From positions 1-26,351 of the IMG/VR virus record IMGVR_UViG_3300006802_000471: DNA of 26,351 nucleotides, one strand, 5' to 3'. The position numbers and the translations under genes are program-made. The notes under the pieces are model-generated. The model made no database searches. It saw nothing but the letters and a program-made list of their open reading frames with translations, and was not told the origin of the DNA. The DNA comes from a virus. This document shows, in pieces, positions 1-5,720 of this stretch. How positions within the stretch are numbered: the stretch's first letter is position 1; each line of letters starts with the position of its first letter.

Positions 1-2
1 AG

Positions 3-533
3 ATGGAATTCGAGAGCTTTGAGAAAATCGCAAGACTGAATCGCGGGATTGTAGTTACCGAAAAAATTGATGGCACAAACGCCCAGATTGCCTTTAACGA
101 ACAGGGAGAGATGTTCGTCGGGAGCAGGAACAGATGGATTACACCCGAGAACGATAACTTCGGTTTTGCTAAGTGGGCCTTCGAGAACGCTGACCAGTTG
201 CGAGAGCTTGGCGAAGGGCGACATTTTGGCGAATGGTGGGGCTCGGGAGTTCAGCGCACCTACGGGATGCAGGAAAAGCACTTCTCACTATTCAACACGG
301 GCAGATGGTCAGAGGGTCGGCCTGAGTGCTGTGATCTTGTTCCGTTGCTGTACGCAGGAAACTACAGCGAGCAAGCCATTAATGATTGCCTTGAAGATTT
401 GCGCGAAAACGGCAGCAAAGCTTCGCCCGGTTTTATGAACCCAGAGGGCATTGTGGTTTATCACGCGGCGGCCAGAAAGCTATTCAAGGTAACGCTCAAG
501 AATGACGAGCAACCCAAGAGCATGGCTGCCTAA
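3..533 (+). CDS. Small RNA/DNA ligase (nucleotidyltransferase domain)
   Basis: This 176-residue protein looks like the adenylyltransferase domain of an RNA ligase (T4 Rnl2-like or RNA_ligase family), which would seal nicks in RNA or DNA using ATP. Visible motifs in order are EKIDGTN at residues 20-26, where K21 would be the adenylated lysine; GSRNR near 41-45; GEWWGSG around 77-83 (motif IIIa type); EGIVVYH near 149-155 (motif IV); and KVTLK near 162-166 (motif V). No separate C-terminal domain is present, so it is a minimal catalytic core, as in many phage ligases of this size. The ATG lies 2 bases from the window edge, so its ribosome binding site and any upstream start cannot be seen. The next gene begins at the last base of its stop codon. 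Family assignment is good; RNA versus DNA substrate is undetermined. Confidence 0.8.
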   Translation: MEFESFEKIARLNRGIVVTEKIDGTNAQIAFNEQGEMFVGSRNRWITPENDNFGFAKWAFENADQLRELGEGRHFGEWWGSGVQRTYGMQEKHFSLFNTGRWSEGRPECCDLVPLLYAGNYSEQAINDCLEDLRENGSKASPGFMNPEGIVVYHAAARKLFKVTLKNDEQPKSMAA

Positions 534-979
534 TGCAAGGAACCTTCTGGATAGTCAACAGCGACGAGAAGTACGGCAATTTTCTGACCGAGCTTGCCGA
601 CGAGTACAAGAAGCACCGCTATCTGAAAATCCAAGTCAGGAACGGCAAGAAACGCACACTGAATCAAAATGACATGAGCTTTGAGCAGTACACCAGAATC
701 GGCGAACAGCTATACGGCGGTGATACTGAGTTAGCAAGGCGTGAATGCAAGCTGGAAATCGGCGTACCAATTTTGAGACGCGACGAGGAAAAGTTCAGAG
801 ACATTTACGACAAGTATTTACGCTCGGCAAGTTACGAGGAAAAGATGGAGCTTATGGGGATGATGCAGGTAACAAGTTTATTCACGACCACACAGCACAA
901 GGAATACATCGACCGGACTTTTGACAAGTACGCTGATCGTGTTCAGTGGGGTGATTTGTCCCAGGGGCAGAGCAGATGA
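533..979 (+). CDS. NinB-like recombination protein
   Basis: This 148-residue protein resembles the lambda NinB family, single-stranded-DNA-binding recombination accessory proteins. The clue is KRTLNQNDMSF at about residues 40-50, matching the NinB-type R(S/T)L(D/N)QN segment near the middle of a short protein. A helical C-terminal part follows, ending in a region like the NinB end (FDKYADRVQWGD). It overlaps the upstream ligase stop by one base and overlaps the next gene by ATGA, so it is probably translated as part of one polycistronic message. The presence of a clear NinG gene 560 bases downstream supports a nin-type block. The assignment rests on a short motif plus context; a divergent hypothetical protein is the alternative. 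Confidence 0.55.
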   Translation: MQGTFWIVNSDEKYGNFLTELADEYKKHRYLKIQVRNGKKRTLNQNDMSFEQYTRIGEQLYGGDTELARRECKLEIGVPILRRDEEKFRDIYDKYLRSASYEEKMELMGMMQVTSLFTTTQHKEYIDRTFDKYADRVQWGDLSQGQSR

Positions 980-1242
980 TAGCCCTAGCCTCATTCGTAG
1001 CAGTTCCCTCTGGTCTGTACATGCTCCAAGTCTTTTTGCGGAGCTTCCAGCAGAAGAACGTAATCGGCGGGCATCTGTGGGCGATTATTCCGGTGAGTAT
1101 TCTGATGACGTTTTCAAACAACTACATCATTGAGTTTATATCGAGTAACGGCAACTCGTGGGAATTGACTTTGGTTATGGGAGTCTGCGGCGGCTTGGGG
1201 AGTATTTTGGCGATTAAATTACACGGGAGATTGTTTCGATGA
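976..1242 (+). CDS. Small membrane protein
   Basis: This 88-residue protein has three apparent hydrophobic segments: residues 1-20 (IALASFVAVPSGLYMLQVF), about 36-52 (LWAIIPVSILMTFSN) and about 65-83 (LTLVMGVCGGLGSILAI). It ends in a short basic tail. It is probably an inner-membrane protein with three spans. No family is recognised. Its ATG overlaps the previous stop as ATGA, and its own stop overlaps the next ATG in the same way. It lies well upstream of the lysis genes, so a holin role is possible but not supported by position. A host-modifying or superinfection-related early membrane protein is an equally open guess. Confidence 0.6.
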   Translation: MIALASFVAVPSGLYMLQVFLRSFQQKNVIGGHLWAIIPVSILMTFSNNYIIEFISSNGNSWELTLVMGVCGGLGSILAIKLHGRLFR

Positions 1243-1373
1243 GAAAGATTCTTTGTTGGCTCGGATTTCACGATTGGCGAGAAGCAAACCAAAGAAGGAT
1301 GTGCTGGCGCTGCTATAAAATTCAGAAGCTGGAGTTTTATTCTAACCGAACATCTGAATGGGTTGATTTATGA
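1239..1373 (+). CDS. 44-residue Cys/Trp-rich protein, DUF1660-like
   Basis: This short gene encodes 44 residues beginning MRKILCWLGFHDW and containing CWRCYK at residues 22-27. The pattern of Cys-x-Leu-x-Phe-His-x-Trp followed by a CxxC knuckle matches the small phage zinc-ribbon-like proteins of the DUF1660 type. A metal site could be formed by C6, H11, C22 and C25; this is inferred from the pattern. Its ATG overlaps the upstream stop as ATGA and its TGA overlaps the next ATG in the same way. These overlaps on both sides are the main argument that the frame is translated. No function is known. Confidence 0.6.
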   Translation: MRKILCWLGFHDWREANQRRMCWRCYKIQKLEFYSNRTSEWVDL

Positions 1374-1549
1374 ACTACTCAATATCAATCCCCGCTGAGA
1401 CTTGGGACAAGGTAAAGCCAGAGGATAGGAAAGACTTTCTCCGAAGCAACGGCGTACCAGTTGGCGAGACTGGCTGGACTTCGGACGTTGGTATTGAGCT
1501 AAAGACAGAGAATGGCAAATCGACTTGGGTGTATAGCTGGAATGATTAA
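1370..1549 (+). CDS. 59-residue hypothetical protein
   Basis: This small gene encodes 59 residues (MNYSISIPAETW... ending WVYSWND), joined to the upstream gene by an ATGA overlap and running 8 bases into the downstream NinG gene. The sequence is hydrophilic, with four tryptophans and a likely beta-strand-rich C-terminal half. No signal peptide, membrane span or metal motif is visible and no family is recognised. Support comes from the unbroken chain of overlapping genes on either side, which would be left with a gap if this frame were not translated. Confidence 0.5.
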   Translation: MNYSISIPAETWDKVKPEDRKDFLRSNGVPVGETGWTSDVGIELKTENGKSTWVYSWND

Positions 1550-2090
1550 AAAGCCGCGCAAGAAGAAGTGCAAGGCTTGCGGTGAAGTGTTCCAGCCCGA
1601 GAGACAGTTTCAGGAAGTGTGCAAGCCGTTTCCTTGTTCGCTGGACTTGGCAAGAATCAAGGCGAAGAAAAAAGAGGACAGGGAGCACAGAGAGCGCAAG
1701 AAAGACCTAAAACCCATTGCTCACTGGCTGAAAGAAACGCAGTTCAAGGCGTTCAACCCGTACATTTTGAAAAGGGACAAAGAGCGGGGCTGTATGTCAT
1801 GTGGAACCTACGACTGCGAAGAGTTCCACGCGGGCCACTTGAGGTCAATCGGAGCCGCGAGTCAGCTTAGGTTTAACGAGGATAATTGCTGGAAACAGTG
1901 CTCGAAGTGCAATACGCACCTATCCGGCAACCGAGAGCAGTACGAGATTAATTTAAGGTGGCACATTGGTAACGAACGAGTGGACGCGCTAATCAACGAC
2001 AACACGACAAGAACATGGACACGGGAAGAACTGGAAGAAATGAGAAAAGTCTATCGGGCAAAGATCAAGGAACTGGAGGCGCAACTGTGA
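1542..2090 (+). CDS. ninG: NinG (Rap) recombination protein
   Basis: This 182-residue protein matches the lambda NinG/Rap family, a structure-specific nuclease that promotes phage recombination by resolving joints. It has an N-terminal zinc knuckle (C10, C13, C27, C32), then a basic Lys/Arg-rich coiled segment (about 38-58), then the diagnostic HNH-like core. The core has CMSCG at 84-88, AGH at 97-99, QLRFNE at 108-113, and QCSKCNTHLSGN at 119-130. The cysteine pairs 84/87 and 120/123 would hold a second zinc. The lambda order of the same elements (CISCG, DAGH, QLRFNE, KQCVVCNQHKSGN) is preserved. I place the start at ATG 1542 (MIKKPRKKK), which fits family length; the frame extends to 1512 without a better start. 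It overlaps the previous gene by 8 bases. Confidence 0.93.
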   Translation: MIKKPRKKKCKACGEVFQPERQFQEVCKPFPCSLDLARIKAKKKEDREHRERKKDLKPIAHWLKETQFKAFNPYILKRDKERGCMSCGTYDCEEFHAGHLRSIGAASQLRFNEDNCWKQCSKCNTHLSGNREQYEINLRWHIGNERVDALINDNTTRTWTREELEEMRKVYRAKIKELEAQL

Positions 2091-2165
2091 TCTATCAAAA
2101 AAGATATATTAACGGCAATTAAGCGGCTTTACATATCAATTCTGACATACGCAACCGGAGCCCAA

Positions 2166-2693
2166 ATGAACCCAATACGCGCAATCAATCCAAACAAGCA
2201 GCGCATTGATAAGCTGATAGGCATTTACCTTGATTCCCTGGTGTCGCTCTCCAACGATGCCGGATGGACGGGCGAGAGCATGTTATCCAGACTGATTCAG
2301 TTCGAGGGAGAGATCCCCGCGCCCACAAGGAACGACCAGTCGAACATGACGATGATTAACGCCATGCAATTCCTGCGGAACGAACACGCCAAGTGCGGCC
2401 TGATTCGCAAGGTAATCAAGGAGCAACTGGGAACCTACCTGAACTCGAACAAGGTGATTGCCTTGCTGTCAAAGCACTACTATCGAGGGCTGGTGGATGG
2501 CACCGACAGGGTGTTCTCAGACCGCGACAGGATGCAGAGAATCGGCAGGGCTCCCATTGGCCTACCTGATGACTTGGAGGCCGCACAGACGAAGTGGGAG
2601 AGCGCAGAGAGGGCGTATCGGCGGGATATTCAGGCAGCCTATGGTATTCTTGCGAGCGAGATTGATCGGGAAGAAACGAGGGGAGCAGCATGA
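2166..2693 (+). CDS. Candidate Q-like late antitermination protein
   Basis: This 175-residue, mostly helical, charged protein has no firm family match by eye. Its position is that of lambda Q: directly after ninG and directly before a strong promoter, a terminator and the lysis genes. A segment near residues 97-120 (KVIALLSKHYYRGLVDG) loosely resembles the LLxxYYxxG stretch of phage 21 and PF06530 antiterminators. The following basic SDRDRMQRIGR part could form the DNA-binding helix. If correct, it would load onto paused RNA polymerase at the promoter at 2736-2764 and suppress the terminator at 2825-2847. A 75-base noncoding gap separates it from ninG. Function is inferred mainly from context; an unrelated DNA-binding regulator is the alternative. 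Confidence 0.4.
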   Translation: MNPIRAINPNKQRIDKLIGIYLDSLVSLSNDAGWTGESMLSRLIQFEGEIPAPTRNDQSNMTMINAMQFLRNEHAKCGLIRKVIKEQLGTYLNSNKVIALLSKHYYRGLVDGTDRVFSDRDRMQRIGRAPIGLPDDLEAAQTKWESAERAYRRDIQAAYGILASEIDREETRGAA

Positions 2694-2735
2694 TTCTGGA
2701 ATCCATTTAACTGTAATTATATACACCTGTACGTA

Positions 2736-2764
2736 TTGACAGTGTTGTCCGTTTTCTGTAGACT
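2736..2764 (+). promoter_or_regulatory. Strong sigma70-type late promoter (pR'-like)
   Basis: A perfect -35 box TTGACA (2736-2741) is followed after exactly 17 bases by TAGACT (2759-2764, four of six matches to TATAAT). Transcription would start near 2771. It lies in the noncoding gap between the Q-like gene and the lysis genes and points rightward into an intrinsic terminator about 55 bases downstream. This is the arrangement of the late promoter of lambdoid phages. Confidence 0.8.
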
Positions 2765-2776
2765 TTCTGCTAGTGT
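2753..2776 (+). promoter_or_regulatory. Direct repeat and -10-like pause element
   Basis: TTTCTG-TAG (2753-2761) is repeated as TTTCTGCTAG (2764-2773), offset by 11 bases, about one helical turn. The first copy contains the start of the promoter -10 box. The second contains TGC-TAGTGT (2768-2776), an extended -10-like sequence at about +1 to +6. Lambdoid late promoters carry a sigma-dependent pause element at this place, and phage 21-type systems use direct repeats as Q-binding sites. The repeat is directly visible; its role is inferred. Confidence 0.45.
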
Positions 2777-2824
2777 GGAGATTGAACTAAATCCACCCGC
2801 CACATCACTCCCCTGAGATCAACT

Positions 2825-2847
2825 AGCCGCCAAGTGCGGCTTTTTTT
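2825..2847 (+). terminator. Intrinsic terminator in the late leader (tR'-like)
   Basis: AGCCGC (2825-2830) and GCGGCT (2836-2841) form a six-base perfect GC-rich stem with the loop CAAGT, followed by a run of seven T (2841-2847). It lies about 55-75 bases downstream of the promoter start site and just upstream of the first lysis gene. Lysis and late genes would therefore be off unless polymerase is modified to read through. Confidence 0.8.
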
Positions 2848-2861
2848 ATGCCCATGAAACC

Positions 2862-3128
2862 ATGCCCGAACCACTAGACTTCCAACTGCTGTTCAACATC
2901 GCAGCCACGGCTTGTAGCGTCCTGTTTGGATGGATACTCAAAACGATCTGGGATGAAATCAAGAGCTTGCAGCAGTCGGACAAGAGCATTGTCGATGAAC
3001 TGAGCGCCATTAAGGTGCTGGTTGCTGGCAAATACGTGACACGGGATGAATTACAGGCAATGTTCAACAAGCTCGACGCTAAGTTGGACGGAATAGGGGT
3101 GAAGCTGGACAGGAAAGTGGATCGGTAA
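2862..3128 (+). CDS. Holin candidate: one membrane span plus coiled coil
   Basis: This 88-residue protein has a single hydrophobic segment at about residues 8-27 (LLFNIAATACSVLFGWILKT), followed by a charged, heptad-like helical region to the C-terminus (DEIKSLQQSDKSIVDEL..., KLDAKLDGIGVKLD). Small one-span proteins with a helical tail just ahead of a signal-less endolysin are common holin or pinholin candidates in phages. Its stop overlaps the lysozyme start as TAATG. The ATG lacks a clear Shine-Dalgarno and sits 14 bases after the terminator T-run. A 9-codon frame (2848-2877) overlaps its start out of frame. The role is inferred from topology and position. Confidence 0.55.
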   Translation: MPEPLDFQLLFNIAATACSVLFGWILKTIWDEIKSLQQSDKSIVDELSAIKVLVAGKYVTRDELQAMFNKLDAKLDGIGVKLDRKVDR

Positions 3129-3526
3129 TGAAAATCACTGAGCTTCTTCATCTCCATGAGGGATTTAGACGCTTACCGTATGAGGACACTGAAGGCCACT
3201 TAACAATCGGAGTGGGCCATAACCTCGAAAGACCCCTATCTACTAGAGCCATTGAGACCATCCTCGAGGATGACATTAACGAGGCTAGGGGCGAACTGGA
3301 CAGGATCTATCCCAAATGGATTCACTTAACCGAGACAAGACAAAACGTCCTGATTGACATGTGTTTCAACATGGGCGCTCCGCGATACCAGACTTTCAAA
3401 AAGTTTTGGGAAGCTCTCAGACGACACGACTACAACGCAGCCGCAACTGAACTACTTGATAGCAAATGGGCTGGACAGGTGGGCGAGAGAGCGACCCGAT
3501 TATCCAAGATGATGCGGGATGGCTAG
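3128..3526 (+). CDS. Endolysin, T4-type lysozyme (GH24)
   Basis: This 132-residue enzyme would hydrolyse the N-acetylmuramic acid to N-acetylglucosamine linkage of peptidoglycan at lysis. It keeps the T4 lysozyme catalytic triad at identical numbering: E11 (HLHEGF), D20 (YEDTEGH) and T26 (LTIGVGH). Downstream hallmarks include the helical core NVLIDMCFNMG (about 78-88) and the C-terminal RATRLSKMMRDG. It is shorter than T4 lysozyme (164 residues) but within the range of phage relatives. No signal peptide or N-terminal anchor is visible, so release should depend on a holin, for which the overlapping upstream gene is the candidate. It begins with a TAATG overlap, and the next frame starts inside its last codons. 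Confidence 0.93.
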   Translation: MKITELLHLHEGFRRLPYEDTEGHLTIGVGHNLERPLSTRAIETILEDDINEARGELDRIYPKWIHLTETRQNVLIDMCFNMGAPRYQTFKKFWEALRRHDYNAAATELLDSKWAGQVGERATRLSKMMRDG

Positions 3527-3956
3527 ATTCCTCCGCATTGTTCTCTGGCTCATTGATAGATATTTTTACGGATGGCCTCCCATGAGCGCGTTCAAGACAG
3601 CATTCATTGCTCAAGCTGTTGATGGTGGCTGGCAGCTCACTCAAGAGCTTATCTATTACTCTGATTACCTACAGCGGGATATTAAGGTTCCTGCTGACTT
3701 CTTCACAGACTTAGCGAGCGTTCCACGTGTTGCTCGTTGGCTGGTTCCGGTGGCAAATGCCAAGAATCGCCGCGCTGCTGTTGTGCATGACTATCTCTGT
3801 GACTCAGTAATCCAAGCAGCCTACGGAATTACGCAGGCTCAGGCTGATCGTGTATTCCGCGAGGCTAATGAGGTTTGCGGACTTAACACTGTCCAACGCT
3901 GGGGCATGTGGCTACCAGTCAGGGTATATCAAGCCTCGAAAGGACTATTCAAATGA
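3519..3956 (+). CDS. DUF1353 family protein
   Basis: This 145-residue protein matches the DUF1353 phage family. The core is VPADFFTDLASVPRVARWLVP (about 57-77), then AAVVHDYLCD (about 85-94), QADRVFREA (about 107-115) and RWGMWLPVRVYQASKG. The conserved D-x-A-S-V-P and HDYL residues suggest an enzyme-like fold, but no reaction is established for the family. Members often lie near lysis genes. Two starts are possible. ATG 3519 overlaps the lysozyme end and adds a hydrophobic leader (FLRIVLWLIDRYFYGW) that could be a membrane segment. ATG 3582 (MSAFKTAF) gives a 124-residue protein closer to the usual family length. The stop overlaps the next start as ATGA. Confidence 0.8.
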   Translation: MARFLRIVLWLIDRYFYGWPPMSAFKTAFIAQAVDGGWQLTQELIYYSDYLQRDIKVPADFFTDLASVPRVARWLVPVANAKNRRAAVVHDYLCDSVIQAAYGITQAQADRVFREANEVCGLNTVQRWGMWLPVRVYQASKGLFK

Positions 3957-4195
3957 CCCCAAACTTCCGAAACATCCTACAGATTCTAGCCGCTGTCATC
4001 ATTGTAGTGGTGCTGACTGTATTCATGACTGGCTGTAGCAACACTATGGCTGTACTGGACGGGGCAACACATGCTTGTGGGAACGTGCATATTGAGGGCT
4101 TCTACACTGACACTCAGGGCGATGTGATAGTCGCTAAAGCCCCTGATAACTGGACGCCGGAGCAAGTTAAAGAGTTCTGCGCGGGCGCTCAGTGA
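3953..4195 (+). CDS. Small lipoprotein, possible outer-membrane lysis factor
   Basis: This 80-residue protein starts at ATG 3953, which overlaps the DUF1353 stop as ATGA. It has a basic N-terminus, a hydrophobic stretch (about residues 8-26) and a lipobox-like FMTGC with the cysteine at about residue 28, so it should be lipidated and exported. The mature part (about 52 residues) has a second and third cysteine (HACGN, EFCAG) and a PEQVKEFC end. A lipoprotein straight after a lysozyme fits the slot of an outer-membrane spanin. However, no partner i-spanin is visible and the mature part lacks the proline-rich look of Rz1, so this is only a possibility. Small lipoproteins of this kind also occur as phage hypotheticals. 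Confidence 0.65.
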   Translation: MTPNFRNILQILAAVIIVVVLTVFMTGCSNTMAVLDGATHACGNVHIEGFYTDTQGDVIVAKAPDNWTPEQVKEFCAGAQ

Positions 4196-4425
4196 GCTCG
4201 AACATTTTTGACCCAAACGATTACCAAGAGTTAATAGGTAAGGTCTTTGTTGAGAGTAAGGGCGAGCACATGAAGCTCAGCGGCATCGTTCTGGCGGAAG
4301 ACGACTGGTACTGGTGGATGACCCCATTAAAGTGGCCCCATTCATCAAAAAACCAGCGGCTTTTGAGTTGCGTTGGGGATCTTGAGCAATGGGGATTCGT
4401 TCCCCTTAAGGGATTCGCTAAGTGA
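4192..4425 (+). CDS. 77-residue hypothetical protein
   Basis: The gene starts at GTG 4192, overlapping the previous TGA as GTGA, and ends with a GTGA overlap into the next gene, so expression is probably by translational coupling. The protein is soluble and acidic in its first half, with an aromatic WYWWM cluster near residues 39-43 and a compact C-terminal part (LSCVGDLEQWGFVPLKGF). No domain is recognised. The overlap on both sides and the good aromatic and charged residue balance argue that the frame is real. Confidence 0.6.
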   Translation: MSSNIFDPNDYQELIGKVFVESKGEHMKLSGIVLAEDDWYWWMTPLKWPHSSKNQRLLSCVGDLEQWGFVPLKGFAK

Positions 4426-4841
4426 CCACTATCGCCGCAGATCCTGTGACTGGCGTAATCGCCTACGAGTCAAGGATTACCCGCGGCGACTATATTCTTG
4501 ATGACGATTGCGACAAATGTGTCATAAGGGACGGAATAGCATTCTTCGTCGCTGGTGACGTGGCCCACGAGCAGCAGTTCATCGACCAATACCCAGACGG
4601 CAAGATTGATAAACACGCTGACCTAGACGCATTCGTTGTTATCGACGGGCAAGTAAACCTTGCTGGCGTTGAGGAAGGCCGCATCTGGTCAATGCCCCTG
4701 AACAAGCCTTACGCAATCGGCGTAGGTGGCCCAATCGCTGTTGGCGCAATGGCTTACGGCGCATCAGTTGAAGACGCTGTGCAGATTGCCATTGACCACA
4801 CTCAATCATCTGGCGGCAAGGTCAGGACATTCAAGCTATAA
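4422..4841 (+). CDS. Proteasome/HslV-like Ntn hydrolase
   Basis: This 139-residue protein resembles phage proteins of the proteasome beta/HslV fold, a threonine-nucleophile amidohydrolase. It begins MTTIAAD, so removal of Met would expose Thr as in HslV. Aligned by eye to HslV, the catalytic Asp17 position is Glu (E16 in AYESRIT) and Lys33 corresponds to K32 (CDKC). The GSGGP loop appears as GVGGP near residues 100-104, followed by the helix AVGAMAYGASVEDAVQIAI and a closing GGKVRTF. Phage members are about this length. Start is GTG 4422, with AAGGGA upstream and a GTGA overlap. It is the last gene of the lysis-side operon and ends 11 bases inside a convergent gene. Its substrate is unknown, and the Asp-to-Glu change could alter activity. 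Confidence 0.75.
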   Translation: MTTIAADPVTGVIAYESRITRGDYILDDDCDKCVIRDGIAFFVAGDVAHEQQFIDQYPDGKIDKHADLDAFVVIDGQVNLAGVEEGRIWSMPLNKPYAIGVGGPIAVGAMAYGASVEDAVQIAIDHTQSSGGKVRTFKL

Positions 4842-5019
4842 ACGATTGACCGAGCTTGTGAAGAAACAACTCCCATACAGCGGGATCCATGTCTCTGTCA
4901 CCAGCTTCCCACTTCTGCCAAGCATTTAAGGTCTTATAAACCATCAGCGCAGCCTGGGATTGGGTAAGGCCCGCATTAGCACGGGCCGCCTTGATTTGTT
5001 CGGGTGTTGGGGATTTCAT
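4831..5019 (-). CDS. Xre-like helix-turn-helix regulator
   Basis: This 62-residue leftward protein has a compact Xre/Cro-type fold: IKAARANAGLTQSQAALMVY (about residues 9-28) gives helices 1 and 2. TLNAWQKWEAGDRDMD (about 30-45) is the recognition helix and following turn, and PAVWELFLHKLG is a final helix. Short proteins of this type (PTPEQIKAAR...GLTQ.QAA...W..WE.G.R.M) are common in phages and prophages of Proteobacteria and are presumed DNA-binding repressors. It is the last gene of a three-gene leftward group and overlaps the rightward Ntn hydrolase gene tail to tail by 11 bases. The candidate operator at 5721-5741 is an obvious target to consider, but nothing proves it. Confidence 0.8.
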   Translation of the reverse strand: MKSPTPEQIKAARANAGLTQSQAALMVYKTLNAWQKWEAGDRDMDPAVWELFLHKLGQSFIA

Positions 5020-5066
5020 GCGTATCTAGCCCTCGCTCGCTCGCTCATCTCGATTGTAATGGGTGA

Positions 5067-5480
5067 TTACTTTTCGCAAGCGTCTGAATATGCGCGGGCT
5101 ACTTCTTCGGCAATAAACCATGCCAGAGCATTAAGCACCTGCTCGGAATTGTCGGAGTCGTTATAGATTGCCTCTGCTACTTCTGATTGGCTGTAATCGC
5201 CATTTAAGCAGTTAAAGCCCGCGATCATTTCAAGCGCGCCAGATTGTCCGAATTCTTTTGCCATTTCTTCTGCGTAATCCATGATTGCCTTGCGGTGCTT
5301 TTTGGCGAATTCCACAGTATCTGTGTAGTAGATGAAACCGTGAAAGCCTCCATCTATGCCGTGGTTTGCGATGTCGATGGCTGACTCCTTGAATGATTCA
5401 GCGCCTCCAAGTTGTATTACTACTGCGTCAATCAGTGTCTCGCTGATGTTTGATTGTGCTTTGAATGTTGAAATCTTCAT
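5067..5480 (-). CDS. Hypothetical protein, DUF7222-like
   Basis: This 137-residue leftward protein is acidic and largely helical. Conserved-looking blocks are LGGAESFKESAIDIANHGIDGG (residues 24-45, broken here by context), GFIYYTDTVEF (about 48-58), MDYAEEMAKEFG and ALAWFIAEEVARAYSD at the end. These match my memory of a phage/plasmid family catalogued as DUF7222, whose function is unknown. The start is supported by AGGAGA 7 bases upstream of the ATG at 5480, one of the better ribosome binding sites in the leftward block. No membrane span or catalytic motif is evident. It is separated from its neighbours by about 50 bases on each side and probably shares one transcript with them. Confidence 0.65.
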   Translation of the reverse strand: MKISTFKAQSNISETLIDAVVIQLGGAESFKESAIDIANHGIDGGFHGFIYYTDTVEFAKKHRKAIMDYAEEMAKEFGQSGALEMIAGFNCLNGDYSQSEVAEAIYNDSDNSEQVLNALAWFIAEEVARAYSDACEK

Positions 5481-5530
5481 GGTCTATCTCCTGAGTTTTC
5501 GTTGTTTGTAATGGGCCATCCGCGGGTTGG

Positions 5531-5674
5531 TTAAAGCTCGCCGCGACGTCGTAGAGCAATCGCGTGCAACGCTATGTGGATTGGACGCATGTACTTGCTA
5601 GGCGATCCCATCGATGCGCGGATCCACTCGGTGGACTCTTTGTTAATCAGTGCTAGGTATTCTCGGTTGTTCAT
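5531..5674 (-). CDS. 47-residue hypothetical protein
   Basis: The preferred start is the ATG at 5674, preceded by AAGAGA on the leftward strand, giving 47 residues (MNNREYLALINKES...). The frame stays open to 5770, but that extension runs across the promoter and operator region and is not likely to be translated. The protein is small and basic toward its C-terminus (ALRRRGEL), with a mostly helical pattern. It would be the first gene of the leftward unit. No family is recognised. Confidence 0.5.
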   Translation of the reverse strand: MNNREYLALINKESTEWIRASMGSPSKYMRPIHIALHAIALRRRGEL

Positions 5675-5720
5675 GGCCTGTCTCTTATCTGGTAACTGCC
5701 AATCAGTTACTATGGGATAC

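Noticed and set aside
67-438. 123-residue forward frame inside the ligase gene
   Set aside because: The overlapping frame has all ligase motifs; this one has an Arg/Ser/Cys-rich composition typical of an out-of-frame reading.
5032-5046. CTCG tetranucleotide repeat as a phase-variation tract
   Set aside because: Fewer than four full units, outside any coding sequence and upstream of the Xre-like gene; too short to support slippage-based switching.
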